A stretch of 64,000 bases of DNA, from NCBI GenBank assembly GCA_963727955.1, contig CAVSII010000007.1:248001-312000 (forward strand). Direction: 5' to 3'. Position numbers and translations under genes: made by a program. Under the pieces are notes generated by a model. The model saw only the letters and a program-made list of their open reading frames with translations. It had not been told where the DNA came from and did not search any database. The number at the start of each line of letters is the position of its first letter. The first letter of the stretch is position 1. The DNA comes from Bog-756 sp963727955 (GTDB lineage: Bacteria; Actinomycetota; Acidimicrobiia; Acidimicrobiales; RAAP-2). This document shows positions 51,707-60,651 of the stretch, one piece after another.

Positions 51707-51792
51707 GTTAGGGCAACACCGAGCAGTACACAACACAGAGCAGAACCAGCAACACCAGTACGGCAGCACGGGGCACCCTCGTGGTGGCTTCG

Positions 51793-51823
51793 AGAGAGGG
51801 CCCGGCACAGCCGGGCCCTCTCT
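51793..51823 (+). terminator. Strong hairpin after pstS
   Basis: AGAGAGGGCCCGGC and GCCGGGCCCTCTCT form a perfect 14-bp stem with an ACA loop, about 90 bases after the pstS stop. It is followed by GCTGCTCTCC, not a T run, so it may be a weak or factor-dependent terminator, or protect the transcript end. Confidence 0.65.
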
Positions 51824-52864
51824 GCTGCTCTCCTAACTTGTGCTGTTTGAAGGCCCCGAGGCCCGGCACTCTGCCTTCGGCCCACCGGCACAGAGGCGCC
51901 TGAGCGGTCCTGGCCGGTGGGCAGGAGGGCCGTCAAACAAGCGATGGCGGGGATCCGGCCCTCTCTGCTTTTCTTGCCGTCCCGTTGACGGCCAGCGCTT
52001 TTCTTGTCGTCCCGTTGACCGCCGGCCCGGGACGGCCTACCATGAGGCATCGGTTGAGCGGCGGGGCCATCGCTCCAGGTCATCGGCGGCGGAACGGGGA
52101 GATTTGGACATGGCGGACGTCAGGCAAAGGGTGGTTGTCAGCCACACCCGGAATCGCCGAACGGTCGATTGGTCATCCTCGGATTCTGCCGCCCATTGGT
52201 GTACCGTGAGGGTGGCATTGGTCCTTCGACACAGTACGAAGCACAAGTTCGACGTTGCGGGCAGGACGGAGACCTCTCGCAACGCATGATCCACCGGGTC
52301 CCCCGACGCTGGCTGCCCCCCTGCCCCTCGTGGTAGTCGGCGCCGGGGACCCGGCGGGCTCTCGGCCATCGGCCCAGCACCCGACACAATCGTCCAGACC
52401 TCCCGGCCGAGTGGGACGGCTGGCCACCGCCGGACGCGACCGGACCGGTAGATGGGTCTCCGGCGCCAACCACCGGCGATGACTATTCGGTAGATGCTCC
52501 ATCCCTTCGGCTGAGTCCCCGGGCGGGTCACACCCGAGCCCCTTGTCACGGCGGTCTGTTTGTCGTGGCTGTCTGTGGCCTTCGAAGCACTTCTTGTGCG
52601 GTGCCGGCTTCTGAGCCCTCACCACCTTTTGTGAGGGTATGGGTGCGCACAGTGCGTTGTCGGGCTCCGACGACGGCATGAGGCCTAGCGCTCCGTTTCC
52701 GTCACCATGTTTTTGCCAAGACTTCACCCGGGCGTAACGGGTCATCCAAGGGCGAATGTTAGAAGAACAGGGACCGCTGCATGCGAGCCCCACCCGGCTT
52801 CCGGTTGACGGCCCGCGCATGGCGACGAGCAGAACACGGCAAACCAAAAATGAGGAGATGGCAG
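51824..52864. other. Gene-poor stretch of about 1 kb
   Basis: No convincing gene was found. The stretch holds the 30-bp tandem repeat at 51967-52026. A small frame from ATG 52110 (MADVRQRVVVSHTRNRRTVD, about 60 residues, GGGGAG upstream) has poor coding character. A short hairpin CCCTCAC/GTGAGGG lies at 52616-52637. Base composition is somewhat less GC-rich in places. It separates the pst cluster from the next secreted protein. Confidence 0.4.
51967..52026. repeat. Two tandem 30-bp copies
   Basis: GCTTTTCTTGCCGTCCCGTT followed by GACGGCCAGC is repeated immediately as GCTTTTCTTGTCGTCCCGTT followed by GACCGCCGGC, with three differences in 30 bases. It is in non-coding DNA with no clear neighbour. 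Confidence 0.85.
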
Positions 52865-53761
52865 ATGCAGACGAGAAAGCGGCGGGGGATGGCCTCCTGT
52901 ATAGGGGCAATCACTCTGGCCAGTTCGATTGGCATTGGACTTGCAGTTATGGCCGCGCCAGCGAGCGGAGCAGCGACAGTTGCCCAGCCTCCGGTTACTT
53001 CCCACGGGGCTTCGGGGTCCGTGAAGAACTACAAGAACACCCTCAAGACGAACACCAAGGGGTGGTGCACCTACGCACAAGGCTGCAATGGTCAGATCGG
53101 TAGCGACTACGGGACCATCGACATCGTCCCTCAGTCCTTCTCCAACGAGGGGGGCTATGCCGCCGCGGTGGCCGGACCGGGCACGCAGAAGAAGTACGCC
53201 CGGGTTTCCGGCGCAGGCACCGACCAGGACACCCTCTCGGGTTGTCCGTCGCCCGGTAGCGAGAACTGCACCGGCCCGTACATCCTCTACGGAGGGGCCG
53301 GCACCGATGCCGTGTTTCCGTCGTCTGGCTTCGCCTCGTCGATCAAGATCTATCTCGACACCGCCTGGGCAGCTGCCAATCCGGGTCAAGTGATCGACTG
53401 GGACGTCTCGCTGAATGACAACACCGGCGCCTTCCTCAGGGACTTCTCCTTCAACCTCTGCACCACGGCCGATGACGGTGGCGGTTTCTATGTCAGTGAC
53501 GCCAACGGCGCTGGAGGCTGCAGCACCGGTCCGACGGAGATCACCACGTCCGGTTGGTACAACTTTGAGCAGCAGTTCTACGGTATCGGCGGACAAATCG
53601 ATGTCCAATATCTGGTGGCCGACTCATCAAGTCAGACGGTGTTCTCCGATCTGGATGAGTCGGGGATCGCCCAGGCCGACGCAGGTGGCCCCAACTACGG
53701 GTGGTTCCCGGACGAGGATGTCCTGGGTCTTCCCGTGGCCCAGGTGTCACTGACCAAGTAA
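52865..53761 (+). CDS. Secreted protein of unknown function
   Basis: A 298-residue exported protein. Signal peptide of about 40 residues (GMASCIGAITLASSIGIGLA, VMAAPASGA). The mature part is rich in Gly, Asp, Ser and aromatic residues with short strands (GYAAAVAGPGTQKKYARVSG, IKIYLDTAWAAANPGQVIDW, GWYNFEQQFYGIGGQIDVQY). Cys pairs are likely (WCTYAQGC; LSGCPSPGSENC; LCTT...GGC). This is a beta-sandwich-like pattern seen in secreted lectin-like or surface proteins, but I recognise no family. ATG 52865 follows GAGGAG at seven bases and begins a basic QTRKRRG stretch before the hydrophobic core. A strong terminator follows about 100 bases downstream. Confidence 0.7.
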   Translation: MQTRKRRGMASCIGAITLASSIGIGLAVMAAPASGAATVAQPPVTSHGASGSVKNYKNTLKTNTKGWCTYAQGCNGQIGSDYGTIDIVPQSFSNEGGYAAAVAGPGTQKKYARVSGAGTDQDTLSGCPSPGSENCTGPYILYGGAGTDAVFPSSGFASSIKIYLDTAWAAANPGQVIDWDVSLNDNTGAFLRDFSFNLCTTADDGGGFYVSDANGAGGCSTGPTEITTSGWYNFEQQFYGIGGQIDVQYLVADSSSQTVFSDLDESGIAQADAGGPNYGWFPDEDVLGLPVAQVSLTK

Positions 53762-53865
53762 CAGGTGCACGTGACCAAGTAATCAGGTGCCCAGCACCTC
53801 GCACCGGCGAGGACTGACGGTACGAAAGTGAGTCGGAGGCTTCAGGTCTCCGTCTACAAGATGAG

Positions 53866-53909
53866 AGGCCGAGGGGCCGGGTCCGAGGATCCGGCCCCTC
53901 GGCCTTTTT
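53866..53909. terminator. Intrinsic terminator between secreted protein and leuD
   Basis: A perfect 15-bp stem (AGGCCGAGGGGCCGG with its complement) with a 10-base loop, followed by TTTTT on the plus strand, preceded on the minus side by sequence complementary to the convergent leuD end. It lies about 100 bases past the rightward stop and 37 bases past the leuD stop, so it can serve both strands, best the rightward gene. Confidence 0.87.
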
Positions 53910-53945
53910 CGTTCACGGTCCGGGCGGGGGAGGGCCCGTGGGCCC

Positions 53946-54539
53946 TCAGCGGGTGGAGGGGAGCCACGCCGGACGGGCGGCCTCGTAGGCCTCGATCTCG
54001 TCCTCGTAGCGCAAGGTCAAGCCGATGTCGTCCCAGCCGTTTAGCAGCCTGGCCCGGGTGAACTCGTCGAGAGGGAAAGTGGTCTCGATGCCGGCGGACA
54101 GCGCCTCCAGCCAGCCCCGCTCGATATCGACCGTGATCTGCATGGTCGGCTCGGCCAGCACGGCGTCGAGGAGGAGCCTCCCGATCAACGGGTCGACCTG
54201 GACCGGCACCAGTCCGGCTTTCGTGCAGTTGTTGCGGAAGATGTCGGCGAAGCTGGGGCTGATGACCGCTTCGAACCCGTAGTCCATAAGCGCCCACACC
54301 GCGTGCTCCCGCGACGATCCGGTCCCGAAGTTGGGCCCGGCCACCAAGATGTTGGCCCCGACGAACTCCTCCCGGTTGAGGACGAAGTCGCGGTCGTCCC
54401 GCCACTCGGCGAACAGTCCGGCTCCGAACCCGGTGCGCTCGACCCTCTTCAGCCAATCCGAGGGGATGATCTGGTCGGTGTCCACGTTGGACCGGTCGAG
54501 AGGAACGGCTCGGCCGCTCACCAACTGCATGGCCTTCAC
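53946..54539 (-). CDS. leuD: 3-isopropylmalate dehydratase small subunit
   Basis: A 197-residue LeuD. The conserved N-terminus (RAVPLDRSNVDTDQIIPSDW), FGTGSSREHAVWALMDYG and the FRNNCTKAGLVPVQV segment match. It forms the LeuCD isomerase that converts 2-isopropylmalate to 3-isopropylmalate in leucine synthesis. ATG 54539; stop followed by the terminator at 53866-53909. It lies 43 bases downstream of leuC, in the leftward greA-leuC-leuD row. LeuA and LeuB are not in the window. Confidence 0.96.
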   Translation of the reverse strand: MKAMQLVSGRAVPLDRSNVDTDQIIPSDWLKRVERTGFGAGLFAEWRDDRDFVLNREEFVGANILVAGPNFGTGSSREHAVWALMDYGFEAVISPSFADIFRNNCTKAGLVPVQVDPLIGRLLLDAVLAEPTMQITVDIERGWLEALSAGIETTFPLDEFTRARLLNGWDDIGLTLRYEDEIEAYEAARPAWLPSTR

Positions 54540-54582
54540 GAGAGACCTCCTCCGGCGGCGAGAGACGGGAGGGGAGAAACCA

Positions 54583-55998
54583 TCAGGCGGTCAGCTCCTC
54601 GGGGCTGGCCAAGTGACCGGCCACGGCGGTGGCTGCCGCCACCGCCGGCGAAACCAGGTGGGTGCGCCCACCGCGGCCCTGGCGTCCTTCGAAGTTGCGA
54701 TTCGAAGTGGAGGCCGCCCGCTCACCCGGGGCCAGTTTGTCGGGGTTCATGGCCAGGCACATCGAGCAGCCCGGCTCTCGCCAGTCGAAACCGGCATCGA
54801 TGAACACGGTGTCGAGGCCCTCCGATTCGGCCTGCGCCTTCACCCGGTGCGAGCCGGGGACCACCAGGGCGCGGGTTCCGGGCTTGACGGTGCGGCCGGC
54901 CAGAACGTGGGCCGCCGACCGCAGATCCTCGATGCGGCCGTTGGTGCACGATCCGATGAACACGGTGTCCACGGCGATGTCGCGGATCGGGGTACCGGCC
55001 ACCAGGCCCATGTAGTCGAGGGCGCGATCGGCCGCTTCCTCGTCGTGGCCGTTGGCGAAGGAGGTCGGATCGGGGACCACGCCGTCGATACGACAGACCT
55101 GGGCGGGATTGGTCCCCCAGGTCACGTAGGGGGCCAGCGACCCGGCCTCCAGGGTCACCTCCTTGTCGAAGGTGGCCCCCGGGTCGGTGGGGAGCTGCTC
55201 CCACACGGCCAGGGCTTCCTGCCAGGCCGCACCCTTGGGGGCATGGTCACGCCCCTCGAGATAGGCGAGGGTGGTGTCGTCGGGGGCGATCATGCCGGCC
55301 CGGGCCCCGGCTTCGATGGACATGTTGCAGACGGTCATCCGCCCCTCCATGGAAAGGCCCCGGATGGCCGAGCCCCGGTACTCGATGATGTGGCCGGCCC
55401 CGCCGCCGGTACCGATCTGGCCGATGATGGCCAGCACCAGGTCCTTGGCCGTCACCCCCACCGGCAGCTCCCCGTCCACGGTCACGGCCATGGTGGCCGG
55501 TCGGTTCTGGGGCAGGGTCTGGGTGGCCAGTACGTGTTCGACCTCGCTGGTGCCGATGCCGAAGGCCAGGGCGCCGAAGGCCCCGTGGGTCGAGGTGTGG
55601 CTGTCGCCGCAGACGATGGTCATGCCCGGTTGGGTGAGACCCTGCTCGGGTCCGATGATGTGGACGATGCCCTGGTTGGCGTGGCCCATGGGATAGCAGG
55701 TGATCCCGAACTCGGTGCAGTTGGAGGCCAGCACAGCCAGCTGTTTGGCCGACACCGGATCGGCCACCGGCTTGTCGATGTCGACAGTGGGGACGTTGTG
55801 GTCGGCGGTGGCCACGGTGAGGTCCGGGCGGTGCACGCCCCGGTTGGCCATCCGGAGCCCGTCGAAGGCCTGGGGTGAGGTGACCTCGTGGACCAGATGG
55901 AGGTCGATGAAGAGGACGTCGGGCTCCACACCGCCGGTGGTGTGGACGACGTGGCGATCCCAGACTTTTTCGGAGAGGGTACGGGGTGTGGCGGGCAT
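54583..55998 (-). CDS. leuC: 3-isopropylmalate dehydratase large subunit
   Basis: A 471-residue aconitase-family subunit. Start PRTLSEKVWDRHVVH and FIDLHLVHEVTSPQAFDGL are typical LeuC. The Fe-S Cys residues are in VFIGSCTNGRIEDLR and GCSMCLAMNPDKLAPGERA. The cluster and substrate region (GDSHTSTHGAFGALAFGIGT) are intact. It works with LeuD. ATG 55998; six bases separate it from the stop of greA, so it is probably cotranscribed with it. Coupling of a transcript-cleavage factor gene to leuCD is unusual. Confidence 0.97.
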   Translation of the reverse strand: MPATPRTLSEKVWDRHVVHTTGGVEPDVLFIDLHLVHEVTSPQAFDGLRMANRGVHRPDLTVATADHNVPTVDIDKPVADPVSAKQLAVLASNCTEFGITCYPMGHANQGIVHIIGPEQGLTQPGMTIVCGDSHTSTHGAFGALAFGIGTSEVEHVLATQTLPQNRPATMAVTVDGELPVGVTAKDLVLAIIGQIGTGGGAGHIIEYRGSAIRGLSMEGRMTVCNMSIEAGARAGMIAPDDTTLAYLEGRDHAPKGAAWQEALAVWEQLPTDPGATFDKEVTLEAGSLAPYVTWGTNPAQVCRIDGVVPDPTSFANGHDEEAADRALDYMGLVAGTPIRDIAVDTVFIGSCTNGRIEDLRSAAHVLAGRTVKPGTRALVVPGSHRVKAQAESEGLDTVFIDAGFDWREPGCSMCLAMNPDKLAPGERAASTSNRNFEGRQGRGGRTHLVSPAVAAATAVAGHLASPEELTA

Positions 55999-56003
55999 GG
56001 GCG

Positions 56004-56489
56004 TCAGGTCCCTACATCGACGATTTCGACCTTGAGGGTACCCCCCGGGGCGGCGTACTCGACCGCTTCCCCCGCCCGATGGCCGAGAAGGGCCTGTCCG
56101 AGGGGTGAGCCCGGCGACACGACGGTCAGGTCACCCTGTCGCTCCTCGATGGACCCGACGAAGTAGGCCATGGCGTCGTCTTCGTCGTCGCCCTCGTAGC
56201 GCAGGGTCACCACGCTGCCCGCCGACACGGTGCCGTCGGACGACCCGGCGGCATCGACCACGGTGGCCGTCTTGAGCAGGCGTTGCAGCTGGCGGATCCT
56301 CGATTCCATCTTGCCCTGGGCGTCCTTGGCGGCGTGGTAGTCACCGTTCTCCGACAGGTCGCCGAGGGCCCGGGCAGACTCGATGGCCGAGGCGATCTCC
56401 ACCCGGCCCCGGGTGGTCAGGTCCTCGAGCTCGGCCGACAGCCGTTCGTAGGTGTCGCGGGTCAACTGGGCGTCGGTGGTCTCGCTCAC
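56004..56489 (-). CDS. greA: Transcription elongation factor GreA
   Basis: A 161-residue factor that stimulates RNA cleavage by backtracked RNA polymerase. The N-terminal coiled coil (TYERLSAELEDLTTRGRVEI) carries the acidic tip DLSENGDYHAAKDAQGKMES with Asp44 and Glu47. The C-terminal domain (AGSVVTLRYEGD, SPLGQALLGHRAGEAVEY) matches FKBP-like GreA ends. ATG 56489; no clear binding site. The same-direction leuC gene starts six bases after this gene's stop, so the two are likely one transcript with a promoter in the 170-base interval before the next gene. Confidence 0.95.
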   Translation of the reverse strand: MSETTDAQLTRDTYERLSAELEDLTTRGRVEIASAIESARALGDLSENGDYHAAKDAQGKMESRIRQLQRLLKTATVVDAAGSSDGTVSAGSVVTLRYEGDDEDDAMAYFVGSIEERQGDLTVVSPGSPLGQALLGHRAGEAVEYAAPGGTLKVEIVDVGT

Positions 56490-56661
56490 GGCCCCACAGG
56501 CTAATGGCTGGACATGGCACCCCCGACGTGTGGGGCCGGTCCGCCGCCGGCAGGGGGTCCGGTCGGGGAGTGCGGGGACATGAGCCGGCCCGTCGTCGTG
56601 CCCAGCGGGGGCTCACCGTGGAATGATCGCGTCCTACCGCAGCGAAAGTGAGAGCACCGGT

Positions 56662-57792
56662 ATGGCCGACATGCAAGGGATCTGGGATCCGCGCTTCGAG
56701 GAGGTGGTGGCCGTCCTGGCCTCCAGCCTCGACGCCGGCACCGATGTCGGCGCCTCGGTGACTGTGCTGTTGGCGGACGAGCCGGTGGTGGACGTATGGG
56801 GTGGCTTCGTCGATGAAGCACACTCGGCGCCCTGGGAGCGGGACACCATCACCAACGTGTGGTCGACCACCAAGACGATGACCTTCCTGTGCGCTCTCAT
56901 GCTGGCCGACCGCGGCGAGCTCGACTTCTACGCCCCGGTGGCCCGTTACTGGCCGGAGTTCGCCCAGGGCGGCAAGGAGGCCGTCGAGGTCCGTCACCTC
57001 ATGAGCCATACCGCCGGGCTGGCCGGCTGGACCGAGCCCCTCGCCCCCGAGGGCCTGGCCGACTGGAAGCGCTGCACCTCGATGCTGGCCGCCCAGGAGC
57101 CCTGGTGGGAGCCGGGCACTGCCTCGGGCTACCACGCTGTGACCCAGGGGTACCTGATCGGTGAGGTCGTCCGGCGGATCACCGGGGTCACTCTGGGATC
57201 CTGGTTCGCCGCCGAGGTGGCCGGCCCACTGGGTGCCGACTTCTTTATCGGCCTGCCCGAGAGGGAGGACAAGAGAGTGTCCTTCGTCATCCCCCCGCCC
57301 GAAATCGACCTGCGCGGACTCGATCCGTCGAATCTGGCGGTGCGGGTGTTCTCCAACCCACCCGTCGATGCCACCATGCCCCGCCACGCCTGGTGGCGCC
57401 GGGCCGAAATTCCCGCCGCCAATGGCCACGGCAACGCCCGGTCGGTGGCCACCATCCAGGCGGTCATCGCCGGACGGGGCCAGCTCGGTGGGACCCGGTT
57501 GCTGTCCGAGCGGGGCTGCGAGGCCCTCTTCGACCAGCAGGCCGACGGGATCGATCTGGTCCTCGGGATGCCCTACCGGTTCGGCATGGGCTACGGGTTG
57601 AGCAGTTCGTTCATGCCCATCGGCCCCCGGGCGTGCTTCTGGGGCGGGTACGGTGGGTCGCTCATCGTGATGGACCAGGACGTCGATCTGACCGTCTGCT
57701 ACGTCATGAACCGGATGGAGAGCGGCCTGCAGGGTGACATGCGGGGGGCCAGCATCATGTTGACGGCGGCCGGCTGCCTCGGGGAAGGCTGA
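56662..57792 (+). CDS. Serine hydrolase of the beta-lactamase/esterase family
   Basis: A 376-residue class C-like beta-lactamase-fold enzyme. The SxxK motif is STTK (Ser68, Lys71), with Tyr157 at the second catalytic position (SGYHAVTQGYLIGEV; Tyr-His-Ala in place of Tyr-Xaa-Asn). The KTG-like element is GGYGGS in the C-terminal part. Such motifs are shared by serine hydrolases of the EstB/carboxylesterase type. No signal peptide is seen, so an intracellular esterase is more likely than a drug-resistance enzyme. ATG 56662 has GTGAGAG upstream; ATG 56623 is possible. It is divergent from greA and lies before the flippase-like gene. Confidence 0.87.
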   Translation: MADMQGIWDPRFEEVVAVLASSLDAGTDVGASVTVLLADEPVVDVWGGFVDEAHSAPWERDTITNVWSTTKTMTFLCALMLADRGELDFYAPVARYWPEFAQGGKEAVEVRHLMSHTAGLAGWTEPLAPEGLADWKRCTSMLAAQEPWWEPGTASGYHAVTQGYLIGEVVRRITGVTLGSWFAAEVAGPLGADFFIGLPEREDKRVSFVIPPPEIDLRGLDPSNLAVRVFSNPPVDATMPRHAWWRRAEIPAANGHGNARSVATIQAVIAGRGQLGGTRLLSERGCEALFDQQADGIDLVLGMPYRFGMGYGLSSSFMPIGPRACFWGGYGGSLIVMDQDVDLTVCYVMNRMESGLQGDMRGASIMLTAAGCLGEG

Positions 57793-57839
57793 ACCAGCGG
57801 ATCGATGCCGGTGCCGATGCCGAACCGCAGGCCGAACGG

Positions 57840-58949
57840 GTGACAGACCCGGCGTTCGCCGCCGGCGATCAGCAACCCCGATCGTTCGAGGCCCAGTTCC
57901 ACGAGGAGCAACACCAGCCCTTCCCGTGGAAGTCGGTGGTCAAGCGCTCGATCGTGGTGGGCGTGGCCGGGGTGGCGCTCTACTTTGTGCTCCCGGAGGT
58001 CATCAAGGTCTTCAACGCCTGGCCCAAGCTGCACACCCTGGCCTTGTTCTGGTTCATTCCCGCTCTGGTGGCCGAGGGGGCCCATTTCGTCTGCACGTTC
58101 TCGTTGCAGCGCATCGCCCTCCGCACCAAAGCCTGGTTTTCGGTCATCACCGCCCAGTTGGCCGGTAATGCCATCTCCCTCATCGTGCCCGGCGGAGCGG
58201 CCGCCGGAGCCGCCGTGCAATTCCGCATGCTGGCGGTGAGCGGCATGGATGCCGCCGATGCCGTCGGCGGCCTCACCGCTTTCTCGTTCCTCGGTATCGG
58301 CGGCCTGCTGGCCCTGCCCGTCTTCGTCCTGCCGGCGGTGTTGTTCGGCACCCCGGTCAACGCCGGCCTGGCCGATGCCGCCATCATCGGGGCCGTCGGG
58401 TTCGTCCTCTTCGTGGCACTGGGCGTGCTCTTCATGATCAAAGACGCCCCCCTGGTCTGGGCCGGGCGGCTGGCCCAGACGGTCCGCAACCGCCTGCTGC
58501 GTAAGCGCACGCCGATGACCGGTCTGTCCAACCGGCTCCTCGAGCAGCGCAACCTCATCCGTGCCGTCCTCGGTCAGAAGTGGTGGCAGGCCACCTTGCT
58601 GTCGGCCGGCCGGCTGGCCTTCGACTACCTGTGCCTCCTGTTCTGCGTGCGGGCCGTGGGCGCCCACCCCCGTCCCTCACTCATCCTTCTGGCCTACGCG
58701 GTGGCCGGCATCATCGGCCTGGTGCCCATCACGCCGGGCGGACTCGGCATCGTGGAGGCCAGCCTGGCCGGTCTGTTGGCCCTGGCTGGGCTGGACGGGG
58801 CCCAGGCCGTCCTGGCCACGCTGGCCTACCGACTGGCCTCGTACTGGCTCCCCCTGTTGTCGGGACCCTTCGCCTACGGCGCCTTCAAGTACCGCTTCCG
58901 CCATCCTGACGCGCCACCACCGGTGTCGGCCGAGCCCTCGACGACCTGA
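57840..58949 (+). CDS. Membrane protein of the lysylphosphatidylglycerol synthase TM/flippase-like family
   Basis: A 369-residue protein with about eight hydrophobic helices. The diagnostic PITPGGLGIVEASLAGLLAL is near residue 300 and SLIVPGGAAAGAAVQFRML near 120. This is the UPF0104/LPG_synthase_TM (AglD-like) fold, implicated in flipping lipid-linked glycans or in lipid modification without a catalytic domain. The N-terminus is a 30-residue soluble stretch. GTG 57840; the terminal helix ends in a short Arg-rich tail with Pro/Ser. It lies 47 bases after the esterase-like gene. Function assigned only at family level. Confidence 0.82.
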   Translation: MTDPAFAAGDQQPRSFEAQFHEEQHQPFPWKSVVKRSIVVGVAGVALYFVLPEVIKVFNAWPKLHTLALFWFIPALVAEGAHFVCTFSLQRIALRTKAWFSVITAQLAGNAISLIVPGGAAAGAAVQFRMLAVSGMDAADAVGGLTAFSFLGIGGLLALPVFVLPAVLFGTPVNAGLADAAIIGAVGFVLFVALGVLFMIKDAPLVWAGRLAQTVRNRLLRKRTPMTGLSNRLLEQRNLIRAVLGQKWWQATLLSAGRLAFDYLCLLFCVRAVGAHPRPSLILLAYAVAGIIGLVPITPGGLGIVEASLAGLLALAGLDGAQAVLATLAYRLASYWLPLLSGPFAYGAFKYRFRHPDAPPPVSAEPSTT

Positions 58950-58970
58950 CCGAGATGCCCGGCAGCACGG

Positions 58971-60569
58971 TCAGCGGATGTCGACCACCCCGTCGGTGCC
59001 CAGGGTGCCCAGCCGGCCGCACCCCTCCTCGGTGACCAGCAGGGCCAGGTGGTCGGGGTCGACGACGTTGGCCCAGGTCCGGCGCCCGTCCGGGGCACGG
59101 CAGGCCACCACGGCTCTGTGGGGGGCACCGCCCCGGTCGTAGGCCACAGAGTAGGTCTCGACCGTCACCTCCCCGCTGACATCGGCGTCGGAGGCGCACT
59201 GGGGCAGTGCGCTGACCGCCGGTTGGGGGCTGGCCCAACGGAAACCGCCGGCCTGGTCGGTGACCGTGCCGGCAGGGAGCCCGTCGGCCGCCCCTCCCTC
59301 CTGCTTGGAGGGCGGCTCGGTGCTGTAGACCCCGACACTGTGCTTGGACAGGTACCACCCCAGCCCGGTCACCAGGCCCAGCGAACCCGGGTCACGCCGC
59401 AGCACCTGGGTCATGGCCGCCACCGCGTGGGTGCCGTAGTTGTTGCCCGGCCCTCCGGCGAAGGTCAGGCCGCCGGTCACGGTGAGCGGCCGGCCCGGGT
59501 CGTCGAGGGGCAGCCCGAGCTCCTGGGCGGCGATGGACACCGCCGAGGGGAAGCAGGAGTAGAGGTCGACGTGGGCCACGCCGTCGATGGTGGTGGCCGC
59601 CGCCTCCAGGGCGACCGATCCGCACAGACGGATGGCCGGCGACGAGTGGAAGTCGAGGCGGTGGGAGAGGTACCAGTGGTCGTCGGCGTCGGCTCCGGCC
59701 CGGGGAAAGACCCACCGGTCGCGGGGGATGCCGGCAGCCCGGGCCGCCCCGGCGGAGCACATGACGATGGCCGCCCCCTGGTCGACCTGCATGTTGGCCG
59801 TGAGCAGTTTGGTATAGGGGTAGGCGATCATCCGGTTGGTGTCCGACGGGGTCATGATCTCGTCGATCGTGCGAGTGGTGGGCAGCCAGGCCGCGGGATT
59901 GGAAGCGGCCACCTCGGCGAACCGGGACCACAGGGCTCCGATGTACTCACGGTGGTCGTCGAGGGACCGGCCGGCCGCTGCCCGCAGGGCGTTCTCGAAC
60001 AGGGGGAACACGTGGATGGGCAGATCGAGGCCCCGTTCCTCTTCGGCCTGGGTGGTGCCCCGGCGATCGTTGCCGAACACCACCGGGGGCTCGCTGTCGG
60101 CCGGCTGGACGGTCCAGGCCAGCACCGGTCGGTCGGTGTGGCGCCGGGCCAAGGTCCGGGTATAGACGCAGTCGGCGCCGACCAGGACAGCCACCTCCAT
60201 CTCACCCCGGCCGATGGCCAAAGCGGTGGCGCTGACCATGGACTGGGGGTTGTTGCCGCCGGTGGTGGTCAGCATGATCTGGTCGGGCTCGATGCCCAAT
60301 TTGGCGGCCACCGGAAGGCCCGGGTTGAGGTAGTCCCAGGCCAGCGGATCGACCACCCGCAGTGACTGGGTCCGGGCCACCAGGTGCTCGCCCCGGGGGG
60401 CGGGGCCGCCCGGTCCGGTACCGTCGCAGTCCTCGATGGCCGCCCGCACGGCGTCGACCATCAGATCCACCGGTTCGGGGCGGTGGCCCAGGTCGGCCTC
60501 CCGGCTGTCAGGCCGGTGGGTGACCTGGCCGGCGCCCACGATGACCGGCGCGGTGGGGTCGATGCTCAT
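58971..60569 (-). CDS. Thiolase-like protein (TLP1 type)
   Basis: A 532-residue thiolase-fold protein with a C-terminal extra domain of the type seen in mycobacterial thiolase-like protein 1. The N-terminal half contains APVIVGAGQVTHRP and QIMLTTTGGNNPQSMVSATA. At the latter the usual nucleophile Cys of thiolases is replaced by Gly (GGNNPQ). LYSCFPSAVSIAAQELGL and GGLTFAGGPGNNYGTHAVAA are family marks. The extra C-terminal approximately 130 residues (GEVTVETYSVAYDRGGAPHR) form an OB-like domain. It may bind CoA ligands without thiolysis. ATG 60569. It is divergent from rpiB and convergent with the flippase-like gene. Confidence 0.82.
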   Translation of the reverse strand: MSIDPTAPVIVGAGQVTHRPDSREADLGHRPEPVDLMVDAVRAAIEDCDGTGPGGPAPRGEHLVARTQSLRVVDPLAWDYLNPGLPVAAKLGIEPDQIMLTTTGGNNPQSMVSATALAIGRGEMEVAVLVGADCVYTRTLARRHTDRPVLAWTVQPADSEPPVVFGNDRRGTTQAEEERGLDLPIHVFPLFENALRAAAGRSLDDHREYIGALWSRFAEVAASNPAAWLPTTRTIDEIMTPSDTNRMIAYPYTKLLTANMQVDQGAAIVMCSAGAARAAGIPRDRWVFPRAGADADDHWYLSHRLDFHSSPAIRLCGSVALEAAATTIDGVAHVDLYSCFPSAVSIAAQELGLPLDDPGRPLTVTGGLTFAGGPGNNYGTHAVAAMTQVLRRDPGSLGLVTGLGWYLSKHSVGVYSTEPPSKQEGGAADGLPAGTVTDQAGGFRWASPQPAVSALPQCASDADVSGEVTVETYSVAYDRGGAPHRAVVACRAPDGRRTWANVVDPDHLALLVTEEGCGRLGTLGTDGVVDIR

Positions 60570-60651
60570 GAAGCAGTCGAGCGTACCGTGGGCCCGCCCG
60601 GAAGCAGGCCGGGGACCGCCCGGGGGGATCCGCCCTCGGTACACTTCAGGC

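Noticed and set aside
51840..52289. Rightward frame of 149 residues, including a possible small protein from 52110
   Set aside because: Poor coding character and no homology-like motif; described as part of the gene-poor stretch.
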